DNA of 23,689 nt from contig CANBSV010000036.1 in NCBI GenBank assembly GCA_947372225.1, forward strand, positions 1 through 23,689, read 5' to 3'. This document shows positions 1 to 8,600 of the stretch, in pieces. The stretch's first letter is position 1. Each line of letters starts with the position of its first letter. Source of the stretch: Burkholderiales bacterium. Its GTDB lineage: Bacteria; Pseudomonadota; Gammaproteobacteria; Burkholderiales; Burkholderiaceae_C. Made by a program: the position numbers and the translations under genes. Under the pieces are notes generated by a model. That model had not been told where the DNA came from and made no database searches. It saw only the letters and a program-made list of their open reading frames with translations.

Positions 1-799
1 TCAGGTTATCGGAATAAATGCCGCGCAGACGTGTCAGTGCTGAAGCAATCCGGTCTTTGTCCAGCCGCTGCGGCGCTTCATTGGGCGGATAGCCCTGCAT
101 GCTGGCATAAATGCAGGCACCAATCGCATAGATATCGGTCCACGGCCCGAGGGTGCCTTCGCGCCGGTACATCTCGGGCGCTGCAAAGCCGGGGGTGTAC
201 ATCGGGCGGATGAAGTTGCCCTCCTTGCTCAGCACTTCCCGTGCGGCGCCAAAGTCGAGCATCACCGCCTTGTTGTCGTTGGTGATGAACACGTTGGCTG
301 GCTTGATGTCCAGGTGCAGCATCTTGTGCTGATGCACGATGCGCAAGCCACGCAGCATCTCGTCGAACAGCGAGCGGATCGTCGACTCGCGGAACACCTT
401 GTCGCGCTTGAGATCTCGCGCGGTCACGATGAAGTCCTGCAGGGTTTCACCCTGCAGATAGTTCATCACCATGTAGACGGTTTCGTTCTCGCGAAAGAAG
501 TTCAGCACCGAGACCACGCTGGGGTGCGAGATCTGTGCGAGGGAACGCCCCTCTTCGAAGAAGCTCTTGAGTCCGAGCCGGTACAGTGGCTGCTTCTCAG
601 GCTTGACGCGAGGCGTCAATTCGCCAGGCGCTCGCTCGGCCAGCGATGAAGGCAGGTACTCCTTCACGGCAACCAAGTGCTGCTTGGCGTCTTCGGCCAG
701 GTAAACCACACCGAATCCGCCTGCCGCCAACTTTTTGACAATCTGATAGCCCCCGATGACAGTGCCGGCGGGCAGCGGCGCGGGCTTGAGCTTTGACAT
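1..799 (-). CDS. Serine/threonine protein kinase (C-terminus outside window)
   Basis: Reading leftwards from the ATG at 799-797 gives 266 uninterrupted residues of a Hanks-type kinase domain. Visible motifs are the glycine loop GGFGVVY (27-33), the VAVK lysine (K46), a helix-C glutamate in FFEEGRS (E82/E83), the catalytic loop HLDIKPANVF (D164, K166, N169), the DFG motif (D182) and an APE-like APEMY segment. HLD replaces the usual HRD, as in many bacterial kinases without an RD arginine. It should phosphorylate Ser/Thr on unknown substrates. No signal peptide or membrane segment lies in the visible part; anything after the kinase domain is off the window edge. Related genomes often carry a PP2C phosphatase next to such a kinase, but that side is not visible here. 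It is divergent from yicC with only 29 bp between start codons, and I see no clear ribosome binding site. Confidence 0.93.
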   Translation of the reverse strand, partial: MSKLKPAPLPAGTVIGGYQIVKKLAAGGFGVVYLAEDAKQHLVAVKEYLPSSLAERAPGELTPRVKPEKQPLYRLGLKSFFEEGRSLAQISHPSVVSVLNFFRENETVYMVMNYLQGETLQDFIVTARDLKRDKVFRESTIRSLFDEMLRGLRIVHQHKMLHLDIKPANVFITNDNKAVMLDFGAAREVLSKEGNFIRPMYTPGFAAPEMYRREGTLGPWTDIYAIGACIYASMQGYPPNEAPQRLDKDRIASALTRLRGIYSDNL

Positions 800-819
800 A
801 ATCGGCGGTTTGCAGAGGG
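797..819 (+). promoter_or_regulatory. Candidate yicC promoter -10 and ribosome binding site
   Basis: A CATAAT hexamer (797-802) overlaps the start codon of the divergent kinase gene and could be a -10 box for yicC, giving a leader of about 20 nt. An AGAGGG Shine-Dalgarno sequence (814-819) sits 9 nt before the yicC ATG and fixes that start. A TTGACA string (793-798) also occurs but is badly spaced as a -35 for this -10. The SD is clear; the promoter call is tentative. Confidence 0.4.
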
Positions 820-828
820 TAAAACTCA

Positions 829-1773
829 ATGTCAGTCTACAGCATGACCGGCTACGCGAGCACCTCGGCAAACCGCGCTGAAACGCCCTCCCCGGCCGCG
901 GTTTCGGATGCCCCGACCCCCCGTTCGATTGCCCACTCAAGCGCCACCGTCACGGTGGAATTGCGCTCGGTCAACGGTCGTTTTCTTGATCTCAGTCTGC
1001 GCTTGCCTGACGAGTTGCGCTCGCTCGAGCCTGCGCTGCGTGAGCTTGTGGGCGCATCGTTTCGCCGCGGCAAGATCGAACTGCGGCTGAGCACGCAGGG
1101 CAGCAACAGCACCCCATGGCCGCAACCGCAGCCCGAGCAACTGAACCGTTTGTCGCACCTTCAGGGCACGGTACGCGGCTGGCTGCCGCAAGCCCGCGAG
1201 TTGTCCGTGCATGAAATCTTGCAGTGGTGCAAGGACGCTTCCGGCCCTGAGCAACTCGACGAGGTGGCCATGGACGCCGCGCGTAGCGCTGTGGTCGGCT
1301 TGCAAGAAGCCCGGGCACGCGAGGGTCAGCGCATGGCTGAGGCGCTGCTCGAACGCGTGAACCTGCTTCGCGAACTCGCCGCACAGGCTGCGCCGTTGGT
1401 GCCTGCCGCGGTGGCTCGTCAACAGCAAAAATTCCTCGAGCGCTGGCAAGAAGCGCTGGTCATCACGGGTGCGGCCAAGACACTGTCGCAAGAGGCGCTG
1501 GCCGAGCGCGCCATGAACGAGGCGGCTGCATTTGCAATCCGCATCGACGTGGCCGAGGAACTGGCACGCCTGGATTCCCACTTCAACGAAATGGCCCGCT
1601 TGCTCAAGGCCGGTGGCGAACTGGGCAAGCGGCTGGATTTCCTGATTCAGGAACTCCTGCGCGAAGCCAACACGCTCGGATCGAAGTCATCGTCGCTCGA
1701 ACTCACCAACCTGTCGCTCGAGATGAAGGTTCTGATCGAGCAGTTGCGCGAGCTGGTGCAAAACATCGAATGA
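829..1773 (+). CDS. yicC: YicC/YloC family endoribonuclease
   Basis: 314 residues. The N-terminus YSMTGYAS and the ELRSVNGRFLD segment match the YicC N-terminal domain. The C-terminus with GSKSSSLELTNLSLEMK followed by LIEQLRELVQNIE is the DUF1732 signature. Family members in E. coli and B. subtilis act as endoribonucleases, with E. coli YicC linked to small-RNA turnover; that role here is by homology only. The protein is about 25 residues longer than E. coli YicC because of an Ala/Pro/Ser-rich insert around residues 13-35, between the first strand and the RSVN motif. The start has a good SD 9 nt upstream. The stop overlaps the gmk start (ATGA), so the two are probably translationally coupled. 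Confidence 0.93.
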   Translation: MSVYSMTGYASTSANRAETPSPAAVSDAPTPRSIAHSSATVTVELRSVNGRFLDLSLRLPDELRSLEPALRELVGASFRRGKIELRLSTQGSNSTPWPQPQPEQLNRLSHLQGTVRGWLPQARELSVHEILQWCKDASGPEQLDEVAMDAARSAVVGLQEARAREGQRMAEALLERVNLLRELAAQAAPLVPAAVARQQQKFLERWQEALVITGAAKTLSQEALAERAMNEAAAFAIRIDVAEELARLDSHFNEMARLLKAGGELGKRLDFLIQELLREANTLGSKSSSLELTNLSLEMKVLIEQLRELVQNIE

Positions 1774-2402
1774 GTCCGTCCATGCAGCAAGCCGGCAGTC
1801 TTTTCGTCATCTCGGCGCCGAGCGGCGCAGGAAAATCCAGCCTGGTGAAGGCCTTGCTGCAGGCCGACACTTCGCTTGGCGTGTCGGTGTCGCATACAAC
1901 CCGCGCTCCGCGTGGCCAGGAGCAGGACGGGCGCGAATATCACTTCATCGATCAAGCGCGCTTTCGCGACATGATTGCCAGCGGTGATTTCGTGGAGTGG
2001 GCCGAGGTGCACGGCAACCTCTATGGCACGTCGACCGCGTCGCTCCAGGCCCAGGCCGCGGCCGGCCGTGATGTGGTCCTCGAGATCGACTGGCAAGGTG
2101 CGCTGCAGCTCAAGGCGCTGCTGCCGGACGCGGTGCTGATCTTCATCCTGCCGCCGAGCTGGGAAGAGCTCGCTGCACGACTGAACCGCCGCGCGGAAGA
2201 CTCGGCCCCGGTCATCGAACAGCGATTGGTCAACGCGAGGCTCGAAGTGGCGCAGGCTCGAAACTTCGACTTTGCTATCATCAACGCCCACTTCGAGACG
2301 GCTGTTTTCGATCTGAAAACCATCGTTCATTCGCAGCGCCTGAGGTATTCGGTGCTGCTCAAGAGCCAACCCGCCGTCTTTCAGGCTTTGAACCTCGACT
2401 GA
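1770..2402 (+). CDS. gmk: Guanylate kinase
   Basis: 210 residues, the usual length for Gmk, which phosphorylates GMP (and dGMP) to GDP with ATP in the cytosol. The P-loop APSGAGKS lies at residues 16-23. SVSHTTRAPRGQEQDGREYHF is followed by FVEWAEVHGNLYGTS, the GMP-binding region, and by VLEIDWQGA and the arginine-bearing lid (LNRRAEDS). The start at 1770 overlaps the yicC stop by ATGA; an alternative ATG at 1782 would drop four residues and cannot be excluded. The next gene, rpoZ, follows after 31 bp. Gmk supplies GDP, the precursor of GTP and of (p)ppGpp, and is a reported ppGpp target in some bacteria, which suits its place upstream of rpoZ and spoT. Confidence 0.97.
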   Translation: MSPSMQQAGSLFVISAPSGAGKSSLVKALLQADTSLGVSVSHTTRAPRGQEQDGREYHFIDQARFRDMIASGDFVEWAEVHGNLYGTSTASLQAQAAAGRDVVLEIDWQGALQLKALLPDAVLIFILPPSWEELAARLNRRAEDSAPVIEQRLVNARLEVAQARNFDFAIINAHFETAVFDLKTIVHSQRLRYSVLLKSQPAVFQALNLD

Positions 2403-2423
2403 GGTTGCCACCGTCATATTTTT

Positions 2424-2427
2424 GGAG
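2424..2427 (+). promoter_or_regulatory. rpoZ ribosome binding site
   Basis: GGAG lies 6 nt upstream of the ATG at 2434. It supports that start over an in-frame TTG at 2422 that would add four residues not seen in omega proteins. A CATATT hexamer (2415-2420) just upstream could be a -10 box for separate rpoZ transcription, but no well-spaced -35 is seen. Confidence 0.6.
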
Positions 2428-2433
2428 CACCAA

Positions 2434-2637
2434 ATGGCCCGCATTACCGTGGAAGATTGCCTCGTCCGGATCCCCAACCGATTCCAGCTGGTTCTTGCCG
2501 CCACCTACCGTGCCCGCATGCTGAGCCAGGGCCACGCACCCAAGATCGAGACCAAGAACAAGCCCGGCGTGACCGCATTGCGCGAAATCGCCGCAGGCGA
2601 AGTCGGCATCGAGATGCTGCGCAAGGTGCCGGTCTGA
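2434..2637 (+). CDS. rpoZ: RNA polymerase omega subunit
   Basis: 67 residues, the size usual for beta-proteobacterial omega. The N-terminus MARITVEDCL, then RFQLVLAATYRARML and the KPGVTALREIAAGEVG segment are family hallmarks. Omega binds the beta-prime subunit, helps assemble and stabilise RNA polymerase, and forms part of the first ppGpp site in Proteobacteria. It lies between gmk and spoT as in E. coli and most Burkholderiales. A strong intrinsic terminator follows within 30 bp, so spoT is not simply a third member of the same transcript. Confidence 0.97.
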   Translation: MARITVEDCLVRIPNRFQLVLAATYRARMLSQGHAPKIETKNKPGVTALREIAAGEVGIEMLRKVPV

Positions 2638-2665
2638 TCGCTGATCCGTCGGACCTCTCGTTGTG

Positions 2666-2690
2666 AAAGCGGCCCTGCGGGGCCGTTTTT
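2666..2690 (+). terminator. Intrinsic terminator after rpoZ
   Basis: A 6-bp perfect GC stem, CGGCCC (2670-2675) with GGGCCG (2680-2685), encloses a TGCG tetraloop and is followed at once by five T (2686-2690). An AAAG run before the stem can pair with the T tract. It ends the yicC-gmk-rpoZ unit. It is the only convincing Rho-independent terminator I could see in the window. Confidence 0.85.
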
Positions 2691-2722
2691 CATTGGGGCC
2701 TGCGTGTGCCCATGTCGGACGT

Positions 2723-2752
2723 GTGACAGCCGCCGGAAATCCGCGATAAATT
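2723..2752 (+). promoter_or_regulatory. Candidate spoT promoter, leaderless geometry
   Basis: GTGACA (2723-2728, five of six matches to TTGACA) and TAAATT (2747-2752) are separated by 18 bp. The -10 box ends 6 nt before the spoT ATG, so transcription would begin at or beside the A of the start codon. There is no Shine-Dalgarno sequence. It lies just after the rpoZ terminator, where a new promoter is needed. Confidence 0.6.
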
Positions 2753-2758
2753 CAGACC

Positions 2759-5038
2759 ATGGGCACCCACTCTGGCGACTCTGTCAAGGAACACGCCGCA
2801 GCGTCACGGCGTGGCCCGAGTGCGCCCGGACCGGCGCTCAACAACGCCGCAGCTGCATCGTTTGACGGGCTGACACACAAGCTGGATTACCTGGATCCAG
2901 CCGAGATTCGCCGCGTCCGCGACGCCTACCGGTTTGCCGACGAAGCGCATCTGGGCCAGTACCGGGCGAGCGGCGAGCCGTACATCACGCACCCGATCGC
3001 CGTAGCGGGGCTGTGCGCCGAATGGAAGCTCGATGCGCAAGCCATCATGGCCGCGCTGATGCACGACGCCATGGAAGACTGCGGCATCACCAAGGCCGAG
3101 TTGATCGAGCGCTTCGGTGCCCCCACGGCCGAGTTGGTCGACGGGCTCACCAAGCTCGACAAGCTGCAGTTCTCGACGCGCGAAGAGTCCCAAGCCGAGT
3201 CGTTTCGCAAGATGCTTTTGGCCATGGCGCGCGACGTGCGGGTGATCCTGATCAAGCTGGCCGACCGCCTGCACAACATGTCGACGATGGGGGCGATGAC
3301 CCCGGAAAAGCGGCTGCGCATCGCCCGCGAAACGCTGGACATCTACGCGCCCATCGCTCACCGGCTGGGACTCAACCAGACCTACCGCCAACTGCAGGAG
3401 CTGTCGTTTCGCTATTTGCGACCGTGGCGCGAAAAAGCCCTCTCAAAGGCCGTGTTCAAGGCCCGCGGCAACCGCCGCGACGTGGTCGAGCGCATCCAGC
3501 GCGACGTGGAGCGGGCATTTGCCCAGGCCAACCTGAAGGCCCAGGTGTTCGGGCGCGAGAAGACTGTTTTTTCGATCTATCGAAAGATGAGCGAAAAGCA
3601 CCTGAGCTTCGCTCAGGTCAACGACATCTTCGGCTTTCGCATCGTCGTGTCGACGCTGCCCGAGTGCTATTTGGCGCTGGGCGTCTTGCATCAGCTCTAC
3701 AAGCCGATGCCGGGCCGCTTCAAGGACTACATCGCCATTCCCAAGGCGAACGGTTACCAGTCGCTGCACACCACGCTGGTCAGCCCGCTGGGCACGGCGG
3801 TGGAGTTCCAGATGCGCACCGAGCCCATGCACGCGGTGGCCGAGAAAGGCATCGCGGCGCACTGGATGTACAAGTCCAAGAACAGCGCGCCGTCCAACGC
3901 TCAGGAGGCGCAGCGGCTGGGCACGATGTGGCTGCAGTCACTCATCGACATCCAGGACGAGACCCGCGACGCCAGCGAATTCCTGGAACACGTCAAGATC
4001 GACTTGTTTCCCGATGCGGTGTACGTGTTCACGCCGAAATCGAAGATCCTCGCCCTGCCCAAGGGCGCGACGCCGGTGGACTTCGCTTACGCGATCCACT
4101 CCGATGTCGGCGACCGCTGCGTGGCCGCCAAGGTCAATGGCGAACCTGTGGCCCTGAGAACCGAGCTGCACAGCGGTGACGTCGTGGAAATCGTCACCAC
4201 GGCCGGAGCCAAGCCGAACCCGGGTTGGCTCAATTTCGTGCGCACGGGGCGGGCGCGCTCGAAGATCCGCCATCACCTGAAGACCATGGAGCTCGAGGAA
4301 TCCCAGGACCTCGGCGCCAAGATGCTGTCACAGGCGCTGCGCGCCGAGGGGCTGTCGATGCCGCCCGATGACGGCCCACCCTCGCAGCACTCGGTGTGGC
4401 CTGCGCTGCTGCGCTGGAGCGGCACACGCAGCCGCGAAGAGTTGCTCACGGACATCGGCCTGGGCCGCAAGATCGCCTCGATCGTCGCCAAGCGACTCGC
4501 GCGCTTGCTCACCGAGCATGGCGCCCGGCCGGACGCCGTGACGCTGACGATGGGACGCTATGGCCAGGACGAATCAGCACCAGCGCAAAACATGGTGCTG
4601 ATCGACGGCAGCGAGGGGCTGTCGGTGCAACTGGCAGGTTGCTGCCGGCCCATCCCCGGCGACTCGATCCTGGGTTATCTGGGACGCGGTGAAGGTCTGC
4701 TGATCCACACCACCGAGTGCTCGGTGGGCAAGCGTCTTTTCGGCCGCGACAGTGAAGGCTGGCTGAGCGTCGACTGGGCCGAGCAGCCCACGCGGACGTT
4801 CGAAACCGGCGTGTCCTTGCTTTTGCACAACGGCAAGGGCGTGCTGGCCGAAGTGGCCACTGCCGTGGCGGCGGCCGAGGCCGACATCACGCACATCGAC
4901 ATGGGCGAGCAGGCCGTGGCCGACTCCGCCGAACTGAAACTGCTGCTGGCCGTGCGCGACCGGCTGCACCTCGCCGATGTGATTCGTGCTCTGAAGCGCT
5001 CGGCAGCGGTGCTGCACGTCGAACGCGTCAAGCCCTGA
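2759..5038 (+). CDS. spoT: Bifunctional (p)ppGpp synthetase/hydrolase, SpoT type
   Basis: 759 residues of RelA/SpoT architecture. The HD hydrolase domain is intact (H102-D103, E106-D107, and LADRLHNM), unlike monofunctional RelA. The synthetase domain has GREKTVFSIYRKM (from residue 265), DIFGFRIVV, GYQSLHTT and VEFQMRT. A TGS domain starts near 415 (DLFPDAVYVFTP), a conserved Cys pair sits at 628-629 (GCCRPIPGD), and a C-terminal ACT domain covers about 680-755. It makes (p)ppGpp from ATP and GDP/GTP and degrades it. The first 35 or so residues are a low-complexity Ala/Ser/Pro/Gly extension compared with E. coli SpoT. The gene ends 15 bp from the convergent greB. The rpoZ-spoT neighbourhood supports SpoT over RelA. 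Confidence 0.95.
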   Translation: MGTHSGDSVKEHAAASRRGPSAPGPALNNAAAASFDGLTHKLDYLDPAEIRRVRDAYRFADEAHLGQYRASGEPYITHPIAVAGLCAEWKLDAQAIMAALMHDAMEDCGITKAELIERFGAPTAELVDGLTKLDKLQFSTREESQAESFRKMLLAMARDVRVILIKLADRLHNMSTMGAMTPEKRLRIARETLDIYAPIAHRLGLNQTYRQLQELSFRYLRPWREKALSKAVFKARGNRRDVVERIQRDVERAFAQANLKAQVFGREKTVFSIYRKMSEKHLSFAQVNDIFGFRIVVSTLPECYLALGVLHQLYKPMPGRFKDYIAIPKANGYQSLHTTLVSPLGTAVEFQMRTEPMHAVAEKGIAAHWMYKSKNSAPSNAQEAQRLGTMWLQSLIDIQDETRDASEFLEHVKIDLFPDAVYVFTPKSKILALPKGATPVDFAYAIHSDVGDRCVAAKVNGEPVALRTELHSGDVVEIVTTAGAKPNPGWLNFVRTGRARSKIRHHLKTMELEESQDLGAKMLSQALRAEGLSMPPDDGPPSQHSVWPALLRWSGTRSREELLTDIGLGRKIASIVAKRLARLLTEHGARPDAVTLTMGRYGQDESAPAQNMVLIDGSEGLSVQLAGCCRPIPGDSILGYLGRGEGLLIHTTECSVGKRLFGRDSEGWLSVDWAEQPTRTFETGVSLLLHNGKGVLAEVATAVAAAEADITHIDMGEQAVADSAELKLLLAVRDRLHLADVIRALKRSAAVLHVERVKP

Positions 5039-5053
5039 TCGCGCGCGGCAGCG

Positions 5054-5626
5054 TCAGCCTTCGCCCGACAGCGGTGCGGGGTAGCTCACCTCCAGCACCT
5101 CGATCATGTCGACACCCGCCGGTGTCTGCACTCGAATCTCGTCGCCCACCCGCGAGCCGAGCAGCGCTCTGGCGATCGGTGCGATCCAGCTGACCTCGCC
5201 GGCGGTGCTGTCGGACTCATCGACGCCCTTGATCGTGATGGTGCGGGTTTCGTCGCGGCCGTTCACGTAGCGCAAGGTGGCGCCGAAAAACACCCGGTCA
5301 CTGCCGTGATGCACCGACGGATCCACGACCTCGGCGATGTCGAGTCGCTTGGACAGGAACCGGATGCGCCGGTCGATCTCGCGCAGCCGCTTCTTGCCAT
5401 AGAGGTAGTCGCCGTTTTCCGACCGGTCGCCGTTCTTGGCCGCCCACGACACCACGTCGACCACCTTCGGGCGCTCGACATCGAGCAAGCCCATCAGCTC
5501 GGCGCGCAACCGGGCATAGCCCGCCGGTGTCACGTAGTTCTTGGCACCTGCCGGGATCGAAGGCGCCCCGACTTCGTCGTCGTCGTCATCGCCGTCGTCC
5601 GATTCCCTGGTGAAGGCCTTGCTCAT
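5054..5626 (-). CDS. greB: Transcription elongation factor GreB
   Basis: 190 residues. The hallmark NGDRSENGDYLYGKKRLREIDRR covers the coiled-coil tip; D67 and E70 are the acidic tip residues that coordinate the catalytic Mg in the polymerase active site. YLYGKKRLREIDRR is the GreB rather than GreA form. The C-terminal FKBP-like domain is complete. GreB enters the RNA polymerase secondary channel and stimulates cleavage of the backtracked transcript. The protein is longer than E. coli GreB because of an N-terminal tail with five consecutive aspartates (residues 13-17) encoded by a GAC/GAT triplet tract. It follows dnaE on the same strand after 52 bp, so co-transcription is possible; upstream of the ATG there is only a weak GAG. 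Confidence 0.95.
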   Translation of the reverse strand: MSKAFTRESDDGDDDDDEVGAPSIPAGAKNYVTPAGYARLRAELMGLLDVERPKVVDVVSWAAKNGDRSENGDYLYGKKRLREIDRRIRFLSKRLDIAEVVDPSVHHGSDRVFFGATLRYVNGRDETRTITIKGVDESDSTAGEVSWIAPIARALLGSRVGDEIRVQTPAGVDMIEVLEVSYPAPLSGEG

Positions 5627-5678
5627 CTCGTGTGTGGGTTCTCAATCGACGCGCCCGCGTGGGCGATCGGGGATCGCA

Positions 5679-8600
5679 TCAGTAGTCGTCGGCGGTGGGG
5701 TGTTCGTAGACGACGCGCGCCGCGCGGGCATGGGCGGCCAGCCGCCAGCGCTCGAGCGCTTCGTCGCAGGGATAAAAACGCGCCTGCTCGCCCAGATCGA
5801 GATCACCGCGGACCTCGCCGTGCTCGGCGGCGCGGCGGATGTGCAACCGCACCGCAAGACCCTGCAGCAGCTCGCCGTGTTCGCTGGGCACGCGGCGCGG
5901 CGGAAAGTCGCGCAGCAGTTCGTCGACCGGCGGTGCGCTGCCGTTGATGTGCACGCTGAGGTACTGGCCGAAGCGGCAACGCGCATCGGCCAGGCTCCAC
6001 ACCTGCTGCACGTTCAGGCGCAACCCGCCCGAGAAGCGATCGGGCTGCACCTTGCCCTGCACGATCACCAGTTCGTCGTCCTTGAGCAGATCGCGGTTGG
6101 CGTTGAGCAGCTCCTCGTTGGCCACCGCCTCGATGACTTCGGTCTTGTCATCGAGCTTGAAGATCGCCACCCGCCCGCGCTGTCCGTTGACCACGCGCAG
6201 GTCGCCGACGATGCCGGCGAGCAGTTGCGGCTCGCGGCTGTCGAGCACATCGGCGTTGCTGCGGCGGGCGAACTGGCGCACCTCGTCGACGTTGTGATCG
6301 AACAAATGGCCCGACAGGTAAAAGCCCAGCGCCGTCTTTTCGAGCATCAACCGCTCGCGGATGCCCCAGGGCTCAGCCTCGACCAACGCCGGCTCCTGCG
6401 TGGAAGACCCATGCGAATCGTCGAAGTCGAACAGGCCGCCCTGGTCGGCGTGCGCCGCCTGCGAATCGGCGAATTCAAACGCCAGACCGACGCTGGCCAA
6501 AAGCGATGCGCGCTCGACGCCCCAGCGGTCAAAGGCACCAGCCTTGATCAGCGCCTCGACGGTGCGCTTGTTGATGCGGGCGCGGTCGACCCGCGCGCAA
6601 AAGTCGAACAAGCTGGTGAAAGCGCCGCCTGCAGTGCGCGCGGCCACGATGGCCTCGATGGCGCCTTGCCCGGTGCCCTTGATGGCGCCCAGCCCGTAGC
6701 GCACGCGACCGCGCTCGCCCTTGCGGCGCTCGGTGTCGGGCGGCGTGATCGGCTCGAAGCGGTAGCCGCCGGCGTTGACATCGGGCGGCTCGAACACGAT
6801 GCCCAGCGCCACCGCGTCGTCGTGAAAGATCTTGAGCTTGTCGGTGTCGTCGATCGCCACGCTCATGTTGGCGGCGGTGAACTCGGCCAGGTAATGGACC
6901 TTGGCCCAGGCCGTGTGATACGCGAGCAAGGCATAGGCTGCGGCGTGCGACTTGTTGAAGCCGTAGCCCGCGAACTTCTCCATCAGGTCGAAGATCTCGT
7001 TGGCCTTGAGCTCGCCGATGTCCTTCTTGGCCGCACCCTCCGCAAAGATGGCGCGGTGCTTCATCATCTCTTCGAGCTTTTTCTTGCCCATGGCGCGGCG
7101 CAGCAAGTCGGCGCCGCCCAGCGTGTAGCCGCCCACGATCTGGGCGACCTGCATCACCTGCTCCTGGTAGACCATGATCCCGTAGGTCTCCTCGAGCACC
7201 TCGCGCATGAGCGGATGCGGGTACTCGACTTCCTCGCGGCCGTGCTTGCGCGCGCAAAAGCTCGGGATCAGGTCCATCGGGCCCGGGCGGTACAGCGCCA
7301 CCAGCGCAATCACGTCTTCGAACACGCTGGGCTTGGCGTCGCGAAGCATGCGCTGCATGCCCGAGCTTTCCAGCTGGAACACCGCCACCGTCTTGCCCTC
7401 GCTCATCAGCCGGTACGCACCGGGGTCGTTGAGCGGCAGCGTGTCGAACGAGAAGTCGCGCCGGTCGGCGTGGCGCGCACGGATGAACTCCTTGGCCATC
7501 TCGAGGATGGTCAGCGTGGCCAGTCCCAGAAAGTCGAACTTGACCAGGCCGATGGCCTCGACGTCGTCCTTGTCGTACTGGCTCACCGCGCTGTCGCTGC
7601 CAGGCTGCATGTACAGCGGGCAGAAATCGGTGATCTTGCCCGGCGCGATCAGCACGCCACCGGCATGCATGCCGACGTTGCGCACGATGCCCTCGACGCG
7701 CTCGGCCAGCGCCAGCAGCTCGGCGACTTCTTCTTCCTTGCCTTCACGCTCTTCGATCTCGGGCGCCTCGCGGCGCGCGTAGATCATGCTGGTGTCGGGC
7801 TTGCCATCCACGTCGGGCGGCGGACGGCGCAGCGTGACCACCTTGCCCGGTGGCGCGGGCACCAGCTTGGCGATGGCATCGACGTGGCCATAGCCCATGC
7901 CCAGCACGCGGCCCACATCGCGCAGCGCAGCCTTGGCCGCCATGGTGCCGAAGGTGACGATCTGGCTCACCGCGTCGCGACCGTACTTGTCCTTGACGTA
8001 GTCGATCACGCGGTCGCGGTTGGCCTGGCAAAAATCGATGTCGAAGTCGGGCATCGACACCCGATCGGGGTTCAGGAACCGCTCGAACAGCAGGTTGTAG
8101 CGAAGCGGATCGAGGTCGGTGATCTTCAGCGCATAGGCCACCAGCGATCCCGCACCCGATCCTCGCCCGGGGCCCACCGGACAACCGTGCGTCTTGGCCC
8201 AGTTGATGAAATCGGCCACGATCAGGAAGTAGCCCGGAAAACCCATCTTCAAGATGGTGGCGATCTCGAACTCGAGCCGCGCTTCGTAGCGTGGCCGCTC
8301 GCGTTCGCGTTCGGCCGCGTCGGGATACAACTGCACCAGCCGCTCGTCGAGCCCTTCGTGCGACGCATGCCGAAAGAACGCCTCGGGCGCCATGCGCACG
8401 CCATCGACCTCGGGCGTCGGGAAGGCCGGCAACTGCGGCTTGCCCAGCACCAGCTTGAGGCTGCAACGCCGGGCAATCTCGACCGAATTGGCCAGCGCGC
8501 TGGGCACGTCGTCGAACAGCGCTTCCATTTCGGCTTGCGTCTTGAGGTACTGCTGGGCGTTGAAGCGCTTGATGCGGCGCGGATTGACCAGCGTTTCGCC

